From contig UROM01000001.1 of assembly GCA_900549455.1 (NCBI GenBank), positions 1 to 64,000 of the forward strand: DNA of 64,000 bases, written 5' to 3'. This DNA is from an uncultured Collinsella sp. (GTDB taxonomy: Bacteria > Actinomycetota > Coriobacteriia > Coriobacteriales > Coriobacteriaceae). The notes beneath the pieces are model-generated. The model saw nothing but the letters and a program-made list of their open reading frames with translations, had not been told where the DNA came from and made no database searches. A program made the translations under genes and the position numbers. Below, piece after piece: positions 9,351 to 17,771 of the stretch (the first letter of the stretch is position 1; every line of letters starts with the position of its first letter).

Positions 9351-10088
9351 CTAAGCGCCGATGGCGCCACCGCAGTATTCGCAGCGCCCACTGGCATCGG
9401 GAATGGTGGTTGCACCGCAGAAGGGGCAGGTGACCGCGGTCTTGGGGGCCTTGGCGGCCACGACGCTGTCGCGCGTCTCCTGGCGCAGCTGCACCAGCGC
9501 GTCGCGGACCTCGGTTGCCTGCCGCTTGGCCTCGCGGTATTCGATGGAACCGCGCTGATCGATGGTGGAGTCGTTCACGCGCAGGTTGATCTCGGTAAAG
9601 TACGGCGTGTTGACGTGGATGGTCAGATTGAAGTCGTAATCCAGGTCGTAGCGCGGTGGGTTGTAGCTCTCGCGCTCGCCGTCCTTGGTCTCGCGATAGA
9701 TTTCGGTGCGATGCTCGTCGATATCCATATCGCAGCCGAGTACCTGTGAGAACTCGATGATGTCGGGATTGGCGTCGCGCCAGCGGCTCTGCGAAGTGAT
9801 GATTAGCAGGCCCGCGTCCTCATCGAGCATGATGTTGGTGCGCCCGGCAGAGAGCGTGCGCGTGGGGTTGAACGAGGCCAGGCGCTCGGCGTTGGCCTCG
9901 CGGTAGGCGAGTTGCTCGCGGATATCGTCCGCGGTGCTGGAGCGATAGCCGTGGAAGTAGGGGGAGAGCTTGCCGGCGCACTCTTTGCACAGGTAGCCTT
10001 CGCTGATCTTGGTCTTTCCCAAAAGTCCCAGCTCGGTACCGCAAATCGCGCACTCTTTCTTCTCGAACATCTTGTCAAAGAAGCCCAT
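9351..10088 (-). CDS. DUF4428-type protein with N- and C-terminal zinc ribbons
   Basis: 245 residues. It opens with a treble-clef-like CAICGTELGLLGKTKISEGYL...CKEC segment (residues 13-40), typical of DUF4428, followed by a PH-like or beta-rich middle (LLIITSQSRWRDANPD, NLTIHVNTPYFTEINLRV), a charged helix, and a last CPFCGATTIPDASGRCEYCGG ribbon. GGAGG lies six bases before the ATG. It is the first gene of the leftward set DUF4428, zinc-ribbon membrane protein, SPFH. No enzyme motif is visible. A cytoplasmic adaptor of the SPFH assembly is inference only. Confidence 0.7.
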   Translation of the reverse strand: MGFFDKMFEKKECAICGTELGLLGKTKISEGYLCKECAGKLSPYFHGYRSSTADDIREQLAYREANAERLASFNPTRTLSAGRTNIMLDEDAGLLIITSQSRWRDANPDIIEFSQVLGCDMDIDEHRTEIYRETKDGERESYNPPRYDLDYDFNLTIHVNTPYFTEINLRVNDSTIDQRGSIEYREAKRQATEVRDALVQLRQETRDSVVAAKAPKTAVTCPFCGATTIPDASGRCEYCGGAIGA

Positions 10089-10242
10089 GGTTGCCTCCCA
10101 TCAACAGGTAGCGTGTGTCACTTTTGATGATGGGGGAGTGCGCGATCTTTCACGATACCCAGATGGCTCAACGAGTCTCCACAACTGGGACACATGGCCC
10201 ATTTTCGACTAGTCGATGGGGCTCTCATTGGGGGGCGTACTC

Positions 10243-10269
10243 ACTCATTGGGGACGCACTTAAATGAGT
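10243..10269. repeat. 27-bp palindromic repeat, copy 1
   Basis: Arms ACTCATT and AATGAGT enclose GGGGACGCACTTA. The same unit recurs at 21940-21966, 24688-24714 and 59209-59235. A degraded half copy (CTCATTGGGGGGCGTACTCA) abuts it at 10223-10242. It looks like a REP-type intergenic element. The rest of 10089-10312 has no gene. Confidence 0.75.
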
Positions 10270-10312
10270 GGCAGTTGGGGACGCTCCATGCCGAATGTGG
10301 GCGCCGTCCTTG

Positions 10313-11824
10313 CTATGCCACGGTCACGGCAACCTGGGCGTAACGGCTGCAGGGGCGTTCGGCGCGCGTCTGCACGGTAAGGGTGAGCACGAAGCGGTCG
10401 CCGGTCTGCGCGTCGGCGGGCACGATGAAAGTGGTGCTCACCGTGCATTCCTGCCACAGCGAAAGATCCTGCGCGCCTGCATAGCTCGACGGGTTCATGG
10501 CGACATTCCAATGTGCATCGAAGCCCTTGCCGTCGGGGTCGACGATGGTCGCTGCAAGGGTGACGCGCTCGCTGGCTGTAGCGCTGCAGTCGGCCGTGAC
10601 CTCGACAACATATGCCGGATGCGAGCAGGCTGCCGGATCATGGGCGCACCATTGCGCGCGGGCGGCAAAGTCTTCCTGATAGGCGCGCAGATAGGGATTG
10701 GGGTTGTTGCCTGCGGGCGTGCCGATGGCGGCAAAACCGGCGGGTGCGTCCGCATCGGGGTGCCCATCAAGAAACATGCGGCCGAGCAGCGTATCGAAGC
10801 CGCGGTTATCGATACCGCGCAGGCCAAACGGCAGCAGCGGAATATAGGTCATGCTGTCGCCTTCGGCCATAAAGTCGCCGCGCTCAAACTGCATCGCGGG
10901 CATACCTTCTAGACCCCAATCCAGACGGGCATGCTTGCCAAACTGAAAGCGCTCGGGCTCGTTTTCGTAGACCTTACCATCGCCATAGAGCATATAGCGT
11001 GCCATGAGGGGGCCGTTGTCCTGCGTGAGATTCTGCTCGGGCCAAGGAGCCTTAAACAGCGGCAGCGTATCGGGCTGAGCCATCTTGGCGTCGACATAGC
11101 CGCCATACATATAGGGCACGCGCCAAAAGATGAGCTCGGGAAAGAGCTCACGCCCATGGTCGAGCCATGAGTTGTCCTGCCCTATGCCATCGGCGACTCC
11201 CATCACGCGTACCTTGCGATAGACCCGCTGCTGTACGGCGGGCCATTCGGGCGTGGCGCGATAACGCTCGGCAATACTCATGAGGGCGCGAACGATGGTA
11301 TTCATGCCGCCCCAGCTGAGCAGCCAAAGCGTGCGCGGATCGTCATCCAAAATTGCCTGCGCAATTACGCGGGACCCCTCAGTTTCCTCAGTCACATCAC
11401 CCTCAAAGGTAACATTTCCCACAAAGGTGCGCTCGACCATCTGGGCAGGCGTGGGAAACGGCGGCTCACCGGCAGCGGCCGCATTTGCCTGCAGCTGCGG
11501 CCAAGCCTGGGCATATTCATTACTCCAGAGGCTTTCGATCCAATGTTCGGGAAACGGACGATACTCACAAAGCTCCCCGGCCAGCGGATCAGGCTCATGA
11601 GGCACAACAGCCCACTCGTAAGAGCGACGCCCTTTGGTCCGCCAATGCGAATTCACCTCGCCCAGCGTATGAACCCCATCCCCAAGAAAGTGATACTGCG
11701 AAGCCGTATACGCCACAGTCTGAACATCAAGCACATTAAGATACAGAGCCAAATGAATGAGCGAGTTCATATCATCGACTTCCATATCAGTGGTAACAAT
11801 CACCCGAGTCAAATTCTGGGACAT
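10313..11824 (-). CDS. DUF1593 protein, nucleoside-hydrolase-like
   Basis: 503 residues from ATG 11822-11824 (MSQNLTRVIVTTDMEVDDMNS), with GGAG eight bases upstream. The opening VIVTTDMEVDDMNSL resembles the calcium-binding Asp cluster of inosine-uridine nucleoside hydrolases, and DUF1593 proteins adopt that fold; a sugar hydrolase role is inferred. The LWLLSWGGMNTIVRAL segment near residue 160-175 fits the second half of the nucleoside-hydrolase domain. The last 90 residues are a beta-rich module (ATIVDPDGKGFDAHWN, TLTVQTRAERPCSRYAQVAV). There is no signal peptide, so it should act in the cytosol. It lies downstream of the esterase gene, separated by a 123-bp palindrome. Confidence 0.72.
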   Translation of the reverse strand: MSQNLTRVIVTTDMEVDDMNSLIHLALYLNVLDVQTVAYTASQYHFLGDGVHTLGEVNSHWRTKGRRSYEWAVVPHEPDPLAGELCEYRPFPEHWIESLWSNEYAQAWPQLQANAAAAGEPPFPTPAQMVERTFVGNVTFEGDVTEETEGSRVIAQAILDDDPRTLWLLSWGGMNTIVRALMSIAERYRATPEWPAVQQRVYRKVRVMGVADGIGQDNSWLDHGRELFPELIFWRVPYMYGGYVDAKMAQPDTLPLFKAPWPEQNLTQDNGPLMARYMLYGDGKVYENEPERFQFGKHARLDWGLEGMPAMQFERGDFMAEGDSMTYIPLLPFGLRGIDNRGFDTLLGRMFLDGHPDADAPAGFAAIGTPAGNNPNPYLRAYQEDFAARAQWCAHDPAACSHPAYVVEVTADCSATASERVTLAATIVDPDGKGFDAHWNVAMNPSSYAGAQDLSLWQECTVSTTFIVPADAQTGDRFVLTLTVQTRAERPCSRYAQVAVTVA

Positions 11825-11952
11825 AGGAACAGCTCCAATCAAAATCAATTCAGCCAGTTACGCGCAAGGCAAGACGGGACCCACGCCCCCATCGCCACCG
11901 ACCCGGCGTGCTGCCGGAAGCGCCCGGCCAGGATCACAGCAACGTCAACGCA

Positions 11953-12075
11953 GCGGGGACTGGGGTTTAGTCTTGCAAACATTCCGCAGGGGGCATGGGC
12001 AGGCGCAGCGCGAAGCGCAAAGCGCCAGCCCATGCATGCCCGAGGACGTTTGCAAGACTAAACCCCGGTCCCCGC
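11953..12075. repeat. 123-bp imperfect palindrome between two leftward genes
   Basis: Arms 11953-12006 and 12022-12075 (about 54 bases each) pair with a few mismatches; the best block is GGGGTTTAGTCTTGCAAAC against GTTTGCAAGACTAAACCCC. The centre carries GCGCGAAGCGC. As RNA it would be a very stable hairpin between the esterase and the DUF1593 gene. It has no T tract. The palindrome at 61726-61799 has unrelated arms but a similar GCGCTTCGCG centre. Confidence 0.8.
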
Positions 12076-12086
12076 GATGGGAGGGC

Positions 12087-13424
12087 TTAGCGGTCGACCC
12101 TGGCCGACCACTCCCAGCAGCCCACCGGCTCGCCGTCGATGAGTACGTTGCCCCCGTCGAAGTCTTGATAACACAGGTCGTTGAATTGGTGGATCCACAC
12201 GCCGTGGTTGAACGTCTTCTTGGGCGAGCCGTCGGCCTCGCGATAGCGCCCGGTCAGGTCCTCGACATGGCTAAAGTAGGTGAGGTGCACGTTGGCTCCG
12301 GCGTCACGCAGGCGCGCCGTGAGCGGCAGCACGGTCTGTTGCGGCGGCACGAGCTCGTCGCCCTTGGAGTGCGTAAACCACAGCGGCGTCTTGGCGAGCG
12401 CGGCTACGTCCTCGTCCGTGGCGTTGTACCACGGGGCACAGCAGGGAAGGCCCGCGGCGAAGAAATCGGGGTAGTCGGCGCACAGGCGCAGGGTCATAAA
12501 GCCGCCGTTGGAAAGGCCAGCGATCACGATGCGGTCGGTGTCGATACGCTCGGCATACTCGGCGACAAACTCGTCAATGAGCGCTTTGAGTACGGGGGAG
12601 TAGATGCTCTGGTTGGAGCGACCGAGCTGCTCGACGCCGTTGTCCATCCAAAACGTCGGAGACTGCGGCACGAGCACCCAGGCAAAGCCGCCAAAGTAGC
12701 GCTGGATTTGCGCCTGGCTAATGGCTGTCACGCGGTTGCCGGTATAGGCGCGCGTGGCGCCTTCGCCCTGTGTGGCGCCCTTGCCTTCGCCGGCGCCGTG
12801 TAGGTACACCACGAGCGGGGCCTTTTGGGGCACGACCGTGGCCTCGGGCGCGAAGGGATTGAAGCAGGCCGAGTCCTCTGCCTTAAAGCTGGGCTCAAAG
12901 AAGCCGTACTCGAGCGCGATGCCATCAATGGCGGTCTTTTGTACGGCATTGCTCCAGCCCTTGAGTGCGGGGCAGATGTCGCCGCGACAGGTATCGAAGA
13001 CCAGGCCGCAGGTGGGGTCGTCGCCGTCGTTGCCGGGAAGAGCCGCGAGCTGCGTGATGTGCAGCTGGTCATCGAGCATGCGCGAGCCCATGACGCCGCC
13101 TTCGATCTTTTTGGTCAGGCGCTGCTCGGCGACCTCGAGTGCCACATGGGTGCCCACGGCGAGCTTGCGGCCGTTCTCGTCACACGGATACGCGGCGAGA
13201 ACGTCGATGTAACCCACGGAGGGCGCGGCATGGTCGGCGCCGTGCTCCTTGCGCATCAGGACCTCGCCCGTGCGCTCGTGACGCTCTACATATATATGGA
13301 AAGTGTTCGCATCGACATCGTTGGCGCGCACGGTGCAGGGCAGGTCGAGAACGACCTTGCTGATCCAGGGGCCAAAGTCGCCCAAGGTGGTGACGGTTGC
13401 GTAGGTACACGATCTGAGTTCCAT
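12087..13424 (-). CDS. Alpha/beta-hydrolase esterase (PHB depolymerase/feruloyl-esterase-like)
   Basis: 445 residues from ATG 13422-13424 (MELRSCTYATVTTLGDFG), chosen for the GGGAGGCAGC ribosome site; a longer reading runs through the palindromic operators. The first 170 residues are a beta-rich domain. The hydrolase fold follows: VVYLHGAGEG near residue 235 (oxyanion region), IVIAGLSNGGFMTLRL with the nucleophile Ser of G-L-S-N-G-G near residue 335, and a late His (KTFNHGVWIHQF) as candidate catalytic His. There is no signal peptide. With DUF4038-type glycosidases nearby, removal of acyl groups from plant glycosides after uptake is plausible, but the substrate is not shown by the sequence. 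Confidence 0.75.
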   Translation of the reverse strand: MELRSCTYATVTTLGDFGPWISKVVLDLPCTVRANDVDANTFHIYVERHERTGEVLMRKEHGADHAAPSVGYIDVLAAYPCDENGRKLAVGTHVALEVAEQRLTKKIEGGVMGSRMLDDQLHITQLAALPGNDGDDPTCGLVFDTCRGDICPALKGWSNAVQKTAIDGIALEYGFFEPSFKAEDSACFNPFAPEATVVPQKAPLVVYLHGAGEGKGATQGEGATRAYTGNRVTAISQAQIQRYFGGFAWVLVPQSPTFWMDNGVEQLGRSNQSIYSPVLKALIDEFVAEYAERIDTDRIVIAGLSNGGFMTLRLCADYPDFFAAGLPCCAPWYNATDEDVAALAKTPLWFTHSKGDELVPPQQTVLPLTARLRDAGANVHLTYFSHVEDLTGRYREADGSPKKTFNHGVWIHQFNDLCYQDFDGGNVLIDGEPVGCWEWSARVDR

Positions 13425-13473
13425 GAGCTGCCTCCCTTGCGCCGCGCGTGCTAAACAATCGCGGCAATACAAT

Positions 13474-13487
13474 CTAAACATGTTTAG
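13474..13487. promoter_or_regulatory. Palindromic operator candidate, esterase side
   Basis: Perfect 14-bp palindrome CTAAACATGTTTAG, 50 bases upstream of the esterase start. It shares the CTAAACAT and TGTTTAG half-sites with the larger palindrome at 13553-13574, so one regulator probably binds both. Confidence 0.6.
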
Positions 13488-13552
13488 TTTAATGCAGAGT
13501 TGTGGAACAAGCAGATGAACTCGGTAAACGGCATAATCGAACACGCAGTGAA

Positions 13553-13574
13553 CTACTAAACATATGTTTAGTAG
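13553..13574. promoter_or_regulatory. 22-bp perfect palindromic operator candidate
   Basis: A perfect palindrome centred on ACTAAACATATGTTTAGT, extended by CT and AG on its sides. It lies in the 490-base divergent gap 13425-13914 between the esterase and the PTS gene. A third related site, GTAAACA-GAT-TGTTTAC, is at 13792-13808 closer to the PTS gene. No regulator gene adjoins it; the TetR gene at 16970 is the nearest candidate. Confidence 0.65.
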
Positions 13575-13791
13575 TTTCTATCTGGGGTTTTATTGATGAG
13601 CTAACAGGCTATTGAGAGGCCGCTCAAAGTAAAATCCCACGTAAATAGCCATATATCAATACATAGGCAAAGAGACGATTTACCGCCGTTCAGATACGCT
13701 CACCCCCGATTTCCTACCGTTCACCGGACTGCAAACGGCAAAACTGCCACAAATTCAACGCTGCGTGTAAACTAAGTGCTGTAAACGTTCA

Positions 13792-13808
13792 GTAAACAGA
13801 TTGTTTAC
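13792..13808. promoter_or_regulatory. Inverted-repeat site before the PTS gene
   Basis: GTAAACA and TGTTTAC separated by GAT, about 107 bases before the PTS start. It resembles the half-sites further left (TAAACA/TGTTTA), and a partial TGTAAACG copy lies just upstream. It may be an operator or a cre-like site; that is inference. Confidence 0.45.
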
Positions 13809-13914
13809 GACAGCGTATCCAAGGGCTCGGCAGCCGTAAGGGGTTATAGTCGCCGGGTCAAAGGCGTGCCTACGTCCAAACGGGTAGGCACACGATGATA
13901 TGGGGAGGGGTCCC

Positions 13915-15342
13915 ATGGCAGTAGATAACAAGCAGATTGCCACCGATGTCCTCGAGCTCGTGGGCGGTGCGGAGAATGTTGCCGTCGCCACCAACTGCAT
14001 GACGCGTCTGCGTCTGACGCTCAAGGATAACAGCAAGGCCGACGTGGAGAAGATCAAGAAGGTCAAGGGTGTTCTGGGTTGCCAGTTCGCCGGCAGCCAG
14101 CTCCAGGTCATCATCGGCCAGAACGTGCCCAAGGTGCTCGCCGAGTTCGTCGCCATGTCCGGCGTCAAGCAGGGTGCCGCGGTCGACGAGAACCTCGACG
14201 CTCCTAAGGAGAAGTTCGAGCTCAAGAACCTGCCCAACATCATCCTCGACTATCTGTCGGGCTCCATGACCCAGCTGATCCCGCTGCTCATGGCCGGCGG
14301 TCTGTTCCGCACCATCGCCGCGGTCCTCGGTCCCACTATGCTCGGCGTTCTCTCCGATACCGATCCGACCTACACGTTCCTCTACACCACCCTGTACGAG
14401 GCCACGTTTACCTTTATCCCCATTTACCTGGGCTATGCCGCTGCTAAGAAGCTCGGCGCCTCTCCGGTTCTGGGCATGCTCCTCGGCGGTGCTCTCATGG
14501 CCCCGTCCGTCGTGAGTGTCGCGACTCAGGAGGGTGGCGGAATCATCTCCGTCTACGGCATCCAGATCGCCGCTGCCAACTACCAGCAGTCCGTCCTGCC
14601 GATCATCCTCTCGGTGCCGGTCCTGTACTTTGTCGAGAAGTTCTTTAAGAAGGTCATGCCCGACGTGCTGTCCACGGTCTTCACGCCGTTCTGCACCATG
14701 ATCGTCACCATCCCCATCGCCTTCATCGTCCTTGCCCCGATCGGCAACGAGATCGGCAGCCTCATCGCCAACGCCCTCTTTGGTCTTGCTGACCTTGGCG
14801 GTATCGGTATCCTGATCGTCATGGCCATCCTCGGCGCCTTCTGGCAGCTCTTCGTGGTCTGCGGCATGCACATGCCCGTCATCCTGCTCGCTCAGGTTCA
14901 GATCATCGCTGCCGGCTACGATCCCTTCGTCTTCGTTTCCACCAACTGCGCTATGGCCGCTGTCTGGGGCTGCGCCTTCGGTGCCTTCCTCAAGATGAGG
15001 AACCCCGACGAGAAGGGTCTTGCTCTGGGTTACGTCATCTCCGCCATCGCCGGCGGCGTCACCGAGCCCGCACTCTTCGGTATCCTCATGCGCTTCCGTC
15101 GCACCATGCTCGGTATGTTTATCGGCGGTGCTATCGGCGCTGTGTTCTCCGGCCTCATGGGTGTTACCTACTACCTGGCCGGCGGTGCCTCCAACTTCCT
15201 GGTCTTCACCAACTACCTGCAGGGTGGCCAGATGAACACCGTCTGGGCTATCGTCGGTATGGCAATCTCCTTTGTCATCGCCGCTGCCGTCGTTTTTGCC
15301 ACTGGCTTCTCCAAGGAGGAGCTCGCCGAGATGGAGGCCTAA
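13915..15342 (+). CDS. PTS transporter subunit EIIBC, glucose/beta-glucoside type
   Basis: 475 residues from ATG 13915-13917 (MAVDNKQIATDVLELVGG), with GGGGAGGGG upstream. The EIIB domain occupies the first 90 residues, and its phosphorylated Cys is in ATNCMTRLRLTL near residue 27. The EIIC domain follows from about residue 105, with about ten hydrophobic segments and the GGVTEPALFGILMRF segment typical of the glucose superfamily. There is no EIIA domain at the C terminus, so an EIIA must come in trans; one is encoded at 31183-31719. The transported sugar would be phosphorylated on entry. A beta-glucoside or related plant sugar is suggested by the glycosidase neighbours. Confidence 0.9.
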   Translation: MAVDNKQIATDVLELVGGAENVAVATNCMTRLRLTLKDNSKADVEKIKKVKGVLGCQFAGSQLQVIIGQNVPKVLAEFVAMSGVKQGAAVDENLDAPKEKFELKNLPNIILDYLSGSMTQLIPLLMAGGLFRTIAAVLGPTMLGVLSDTDPTYTFLYTTLYEATFTFIPIYLGYAAAKKLGASPVLGMLLGGALMAPSVVSVATQEGGGIISVYGIQIAAANYQQSVLPIILSVPVLYFVEKFFKKVMPDVLSTVFTPFCTMIVTIPIAFIVLAPIGNEIGSLIANALFGLADLGGIGILIVMAILGAFWQLFVVCGMHMPVILLAQVQIIAAGYDPFVFVSTNCAMAAVWGCAFGAFLKMRNPDEKGLALGYVISAIAGGVTEPALFGILMRFRRTMLGMFIGGAIGAVFSGLMGVTYYLAGGASNFLVFTNYLQGGQMNTVWAIVGMAISFVIAAAVVFATGFSKEELAEMEA

Positions 15343-15383
15343 GGCCAAACCATTCGGACGCATACGACCTTACCTACACGACA

Positions 15384-15420
15384 GGGCCCCGTCAGGCGCA
15401 AGCCCGGCGGGGCCCTTCTT
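15384..15420 (+). terminator. Terminator after PTS EIIBC
   Basis: GGGCCCCG (15384-15391) pairs with CGGGGCCC (15408-15415), followed by TTCTT; it begins about 40 bases after the stop codon. Confidence 0.75.
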
Positions 15421-15552
15421 ACAAGGTAGACTGATTGGGGGCGCGCGGCGCCTACTCGCCGGGGCTTGCTAAGCGCCAGGGGCTTTCGCGCGGGGTTACC
15501 GCGAAAGAATCTGCCGGTTCGCAACTCCTTTATCAAACGAAAGGGCATGCAG

Positions 15553-16866
15553 ATGAGTTTGGGAAAGCTGACCGTTAACGGTCGTCAGGACGGCTTTTTG
15601 TGCGAGGGCAAACCGTTCTTTTGGTTTGCCGATACGTGCTGGAGCGCGTTTACGAGCATTACCGAGGCCGATTGGGACTACTATCTGACCCGTCGCGCCG
15701 AGCAGGGCATGAACGTGCTGCAGATCAACACGCTGCCGCAGTGGGACCGCTGCTGTCCCGATCTGGGCATTTGGCCCTATGCCAGCGAGGACGGCGTGCA
15801 TTTTGATTGGTCCCGTCCCAACCAGGCGTACTGGGACCGTGCTGCTGCCATGTGCCGCGCTGCCGTCGAGCACGGCATTCGTCCGGCACTCGTGCTTATG
15901 TGGTGCAACTACGTGCCCGGTACCTGGGGCGCCAAGATTGCTGAGCGTTGCGGTGCCGAGGTTATGCCGCGCGAGGAGGTCCGTGCCCACGTTGCCCGCG
16001 TCGTCGAGAACCTGGGCGAGTTCGACCCCGTCTATGTGGTGACGGGCGATACCGACTTTACCAGCGACGAGGCGATCGCCTATTACGAGGATGCCCTCGA
16101 CGAAGTTGTCAAGCGCGCGCCCGAAGCGTTGCGCACCATGCATATCAACCGCGGCAACCGCACCATTCCGTTGCAGTACCTGGACCGCCTGGACTTCTAC
16201 ATGTTCCAGCCCGGCCACAACTACGAGGGCCAGCCCGAGGCCTGGCGCCTGCCGCAGGACTTTATCGCCAACTATCCCAAAAAGCCGATGGTCAACTCCG
16301 AGCCCTGTTACGAGCAGATGGGCGCCTCGCGCAACGTGTACTGGCGGTTCACCGCGCAGGACTGCCGCGCGAGCGTGTGGTCGTCGATCCTCGCCGGCGC
16401 CAGTGCAGGTGTGACCTATGGCGCGCACGGCGTTTGGAACTGGCAGACCAGCAAGAGCCAGGGCTCGGTGCTGGGCGAGGGCTTCGATATGCCGTTCCGC
16501 TGGCAGGAGTGCCTGCAGTTTGCGGGCGTTTGGGACTTTGGCGCGATCGAGCATGTGCTTGCCGGCCTGGGCGCTACGGCTGGCGATGACGCACTTGCCG
16601 TGGTTCCGGCGCAGGAGCTGCTCGATGACGCGCGCGAGGCCATTCGTGTGGCGCGCGTTGGCGATCGCGTCGTCACGTACCTGCCGCGTACCACGGCGCT
16701 CAAGTTTAAGCTCGACGGTGCGCGCGACTGGACGGCGACGGTCCTCGACATGGAGGACAAGCGCATCGCCAAGCTGCCCGTCCGCGACAACGGTGACGGC
16801 ACCGTGCGCGTGGCCCAGCATCCCTTTGAGCACGACGCGCTGCTCGTGGTCTCGCCGGCGCGTTAA
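15553..16866 (+). CDS. DUF4038-type glycoside hydrolase (apiosidase-like)
   Basis: 437 residues from ATG 15553 (MSLGKLTVNGRQDGFLCEG), seven bases after AAAGGG; the ATG six bases earlier is too close to that site. The KPFFWFADTCWSAFTSIT opening and the TIM-barrel pattern fit DUF4038, the family containing GH140 apiosidases. Candidate acid residues lie in VVTGDTDF and in VNSEPCYEQMG near residue 255. A short C-terminal beta domain (DGARDWTATVLDMEDKRI) follows. There is no signal peptide. The gene sits between PTS EIIBC and a TetR gene. The exact linkage cut is unknown. Confidence 0.78.
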   Translation: MSLGKLTVNGRQDGFLCEGKPFFWFADTCWSAFTSITEADWDYYLTRRAEQGMNVLQINTLPQWDRCCPDLGIWPYASEDGVHFDWSRPNQAYWDRAAAMCRAAVEHGIRPALVLMWCNYVPGTWGAKIAERCGAEVMPREEVRAHVARVVENLGEFDPVYVVTGDTDFTSDEAIAYYEDALDEVVKRAPEALRTMHINRGNRTIPLQYLDRLDFYMFQPGHNYEGQPEAWRLPQDFIANYPKKPMVNSEPCYEQMGASRNVYWRFTAQDCRASVWSSILAGASAGVTYGAHGVWNWQTSKSQGSVLGEGFDMPFRWQECLQFAGVWDFGAIEHVLAGLGATAGDDALAVVPAQELLDDAREAIRVARVGDRVVTYLPRTTALKFKLDGARDWTATVLDMEDKRIAKLPVRDNGDGTVRVAQHPFEHDALLVVSPAR

Positions 16867-16889
16867 GGAAAACGGAATAACGCAAGAGA

Positions 16890-16917
16890 AAAGGCCCGGG
16901 TGGTAGTCCGGGCCTTT
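16890..16917. terminator. Bidirectional terminator
   Basis: AAAGGCCCGG (16890-16899) and CCGGGCCTTT (16908-16917) form a ten-base stem between the convergent glycosidase (+) and tetR (-) genes. Confidence 0.85.
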
Positions 16918-16969
16918 CTGTATCGACACAGCCGTTGCGGTTGGTAATGGCGATTGCATACCGCCGCTC

Positions 16970-17611
16970 TTAACGGTAGCCCTCCCAGAGGGGAAGGGGA
17001 AAGAGGATGTCCTCGAACTTAGACCACTCGGCGGGATAGTCGATCTCGTCGGGTCGCGCCACCCAACGGCCTTCCAATCCGTACATCGCCGCCAGCGCGC
17101 ACGAGATGGCTTCGGTGGCGTCGATTCCCTCGGGAACGCTCCAGTTAACATCGGGCTCGGGCTCGATAACTCCGCGCGAGCGGTCGTTGAAATACTCGTG
17201 CAGGGGGCTCTCCGTGCTCATGGCCTCGGTATTGAGCATCTGGAAGAGCATGACGAGCTCGGGCTGACTGTTGTTCTCCGCCACGAGCAGACGGCAGTAT
17301 TCGGGAATCTTGGGGCTCTGGCCCTCAAATGCCCCGCCAGGATGAAAGAGGGAGAGATAGTCGTCTAAGGTTGAGCTGCGATCGTAATAGCGACGGATCA
17401 CCTCGACCAAAAGCCCGTGCTTGCTGCCCACGTAGTGCAGCACGCCCGCCTGGGTGATGCCCACCTCGTCGGCTACCGCCTGGAGCGACATGCCGTTAAA
17501 GCCGCGCGCGTTGATAAGCCGCACGGCCGCCGAAACAATCTGGTCAAGGCGTTCCTGCGCCGCAGCGCTGCGTTTCTTTGCCGCGGGTGTGGGAGTTTTC
17601 TGAGTGTCCAT
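16970..17611 (-). CDS. TetR-family transcriptional regulator
   Basis: 213 residues. The N terminus after a basic tail has the TetR helix-turn-helix: IVSAAVRLINARGFNGMSLQAVADEVGITQAGVLHYVGSKHGLL, residues 25-70. The remainder is a helical ligand domain. It is divergent from the MFS transporter at 17919, and the 307-base gap between them holds two strong palindromes. Typical local control would be repression of the transporter and itself, lifted by a sugar or phosphosugar; the ligand is unknown. Confidence 0.88.
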   Translation of the reverse strand: MDTQKTPTPAAKKRSAAAQERLDQIVSAAVRLINARGFNGMSLQAVADEVGITQAGVLHYVGSKHGLLVEVIRRYYDRSSTLDDYLSLFHPGGAFEGQSPKIPEYCRLLVAENNSQPELVMLFQMLNTEAMSTESPLHEYFNDRSRGVIEPEPDVNWSVPEGIDATEAISCALAAMYGLEGRWVARPDEIDYPAEWSKFEDILFPLPLWEGYR

Positions 17612-17731
17612 ATAAATCGCGCTGCCTTATTTAGGGCGGCTCGAGTATTGCCGCCAAATGCCTTTTGTATACCCCCATAGCTTACCTCAGCCGTTCAGCG
17701 GTTCAAAACAACCGTTTACCGCTCTTATAGG

Positions 17732-17749
17732 TTACTAAGTACTTAGTAA
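17732..17749. promoter_or_regulatory. TetR operator candidate 1
   Basis: Perfect 18-bp palindrome TTACTAAGTACTTAGTAA in the divergent tetR/MFS gap. Confidence 0.72.
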
Positions 17750-17771
17750 GCGTACTATACAGGTCGTGGAG

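Noticed and set aside
13870..15363. 497-codon minus-strand frame over the PTS gene
   Set aside because: Highly acidic nonsense protein (Glu/Asp/Gly/His), antisense of PTS EIIBC.
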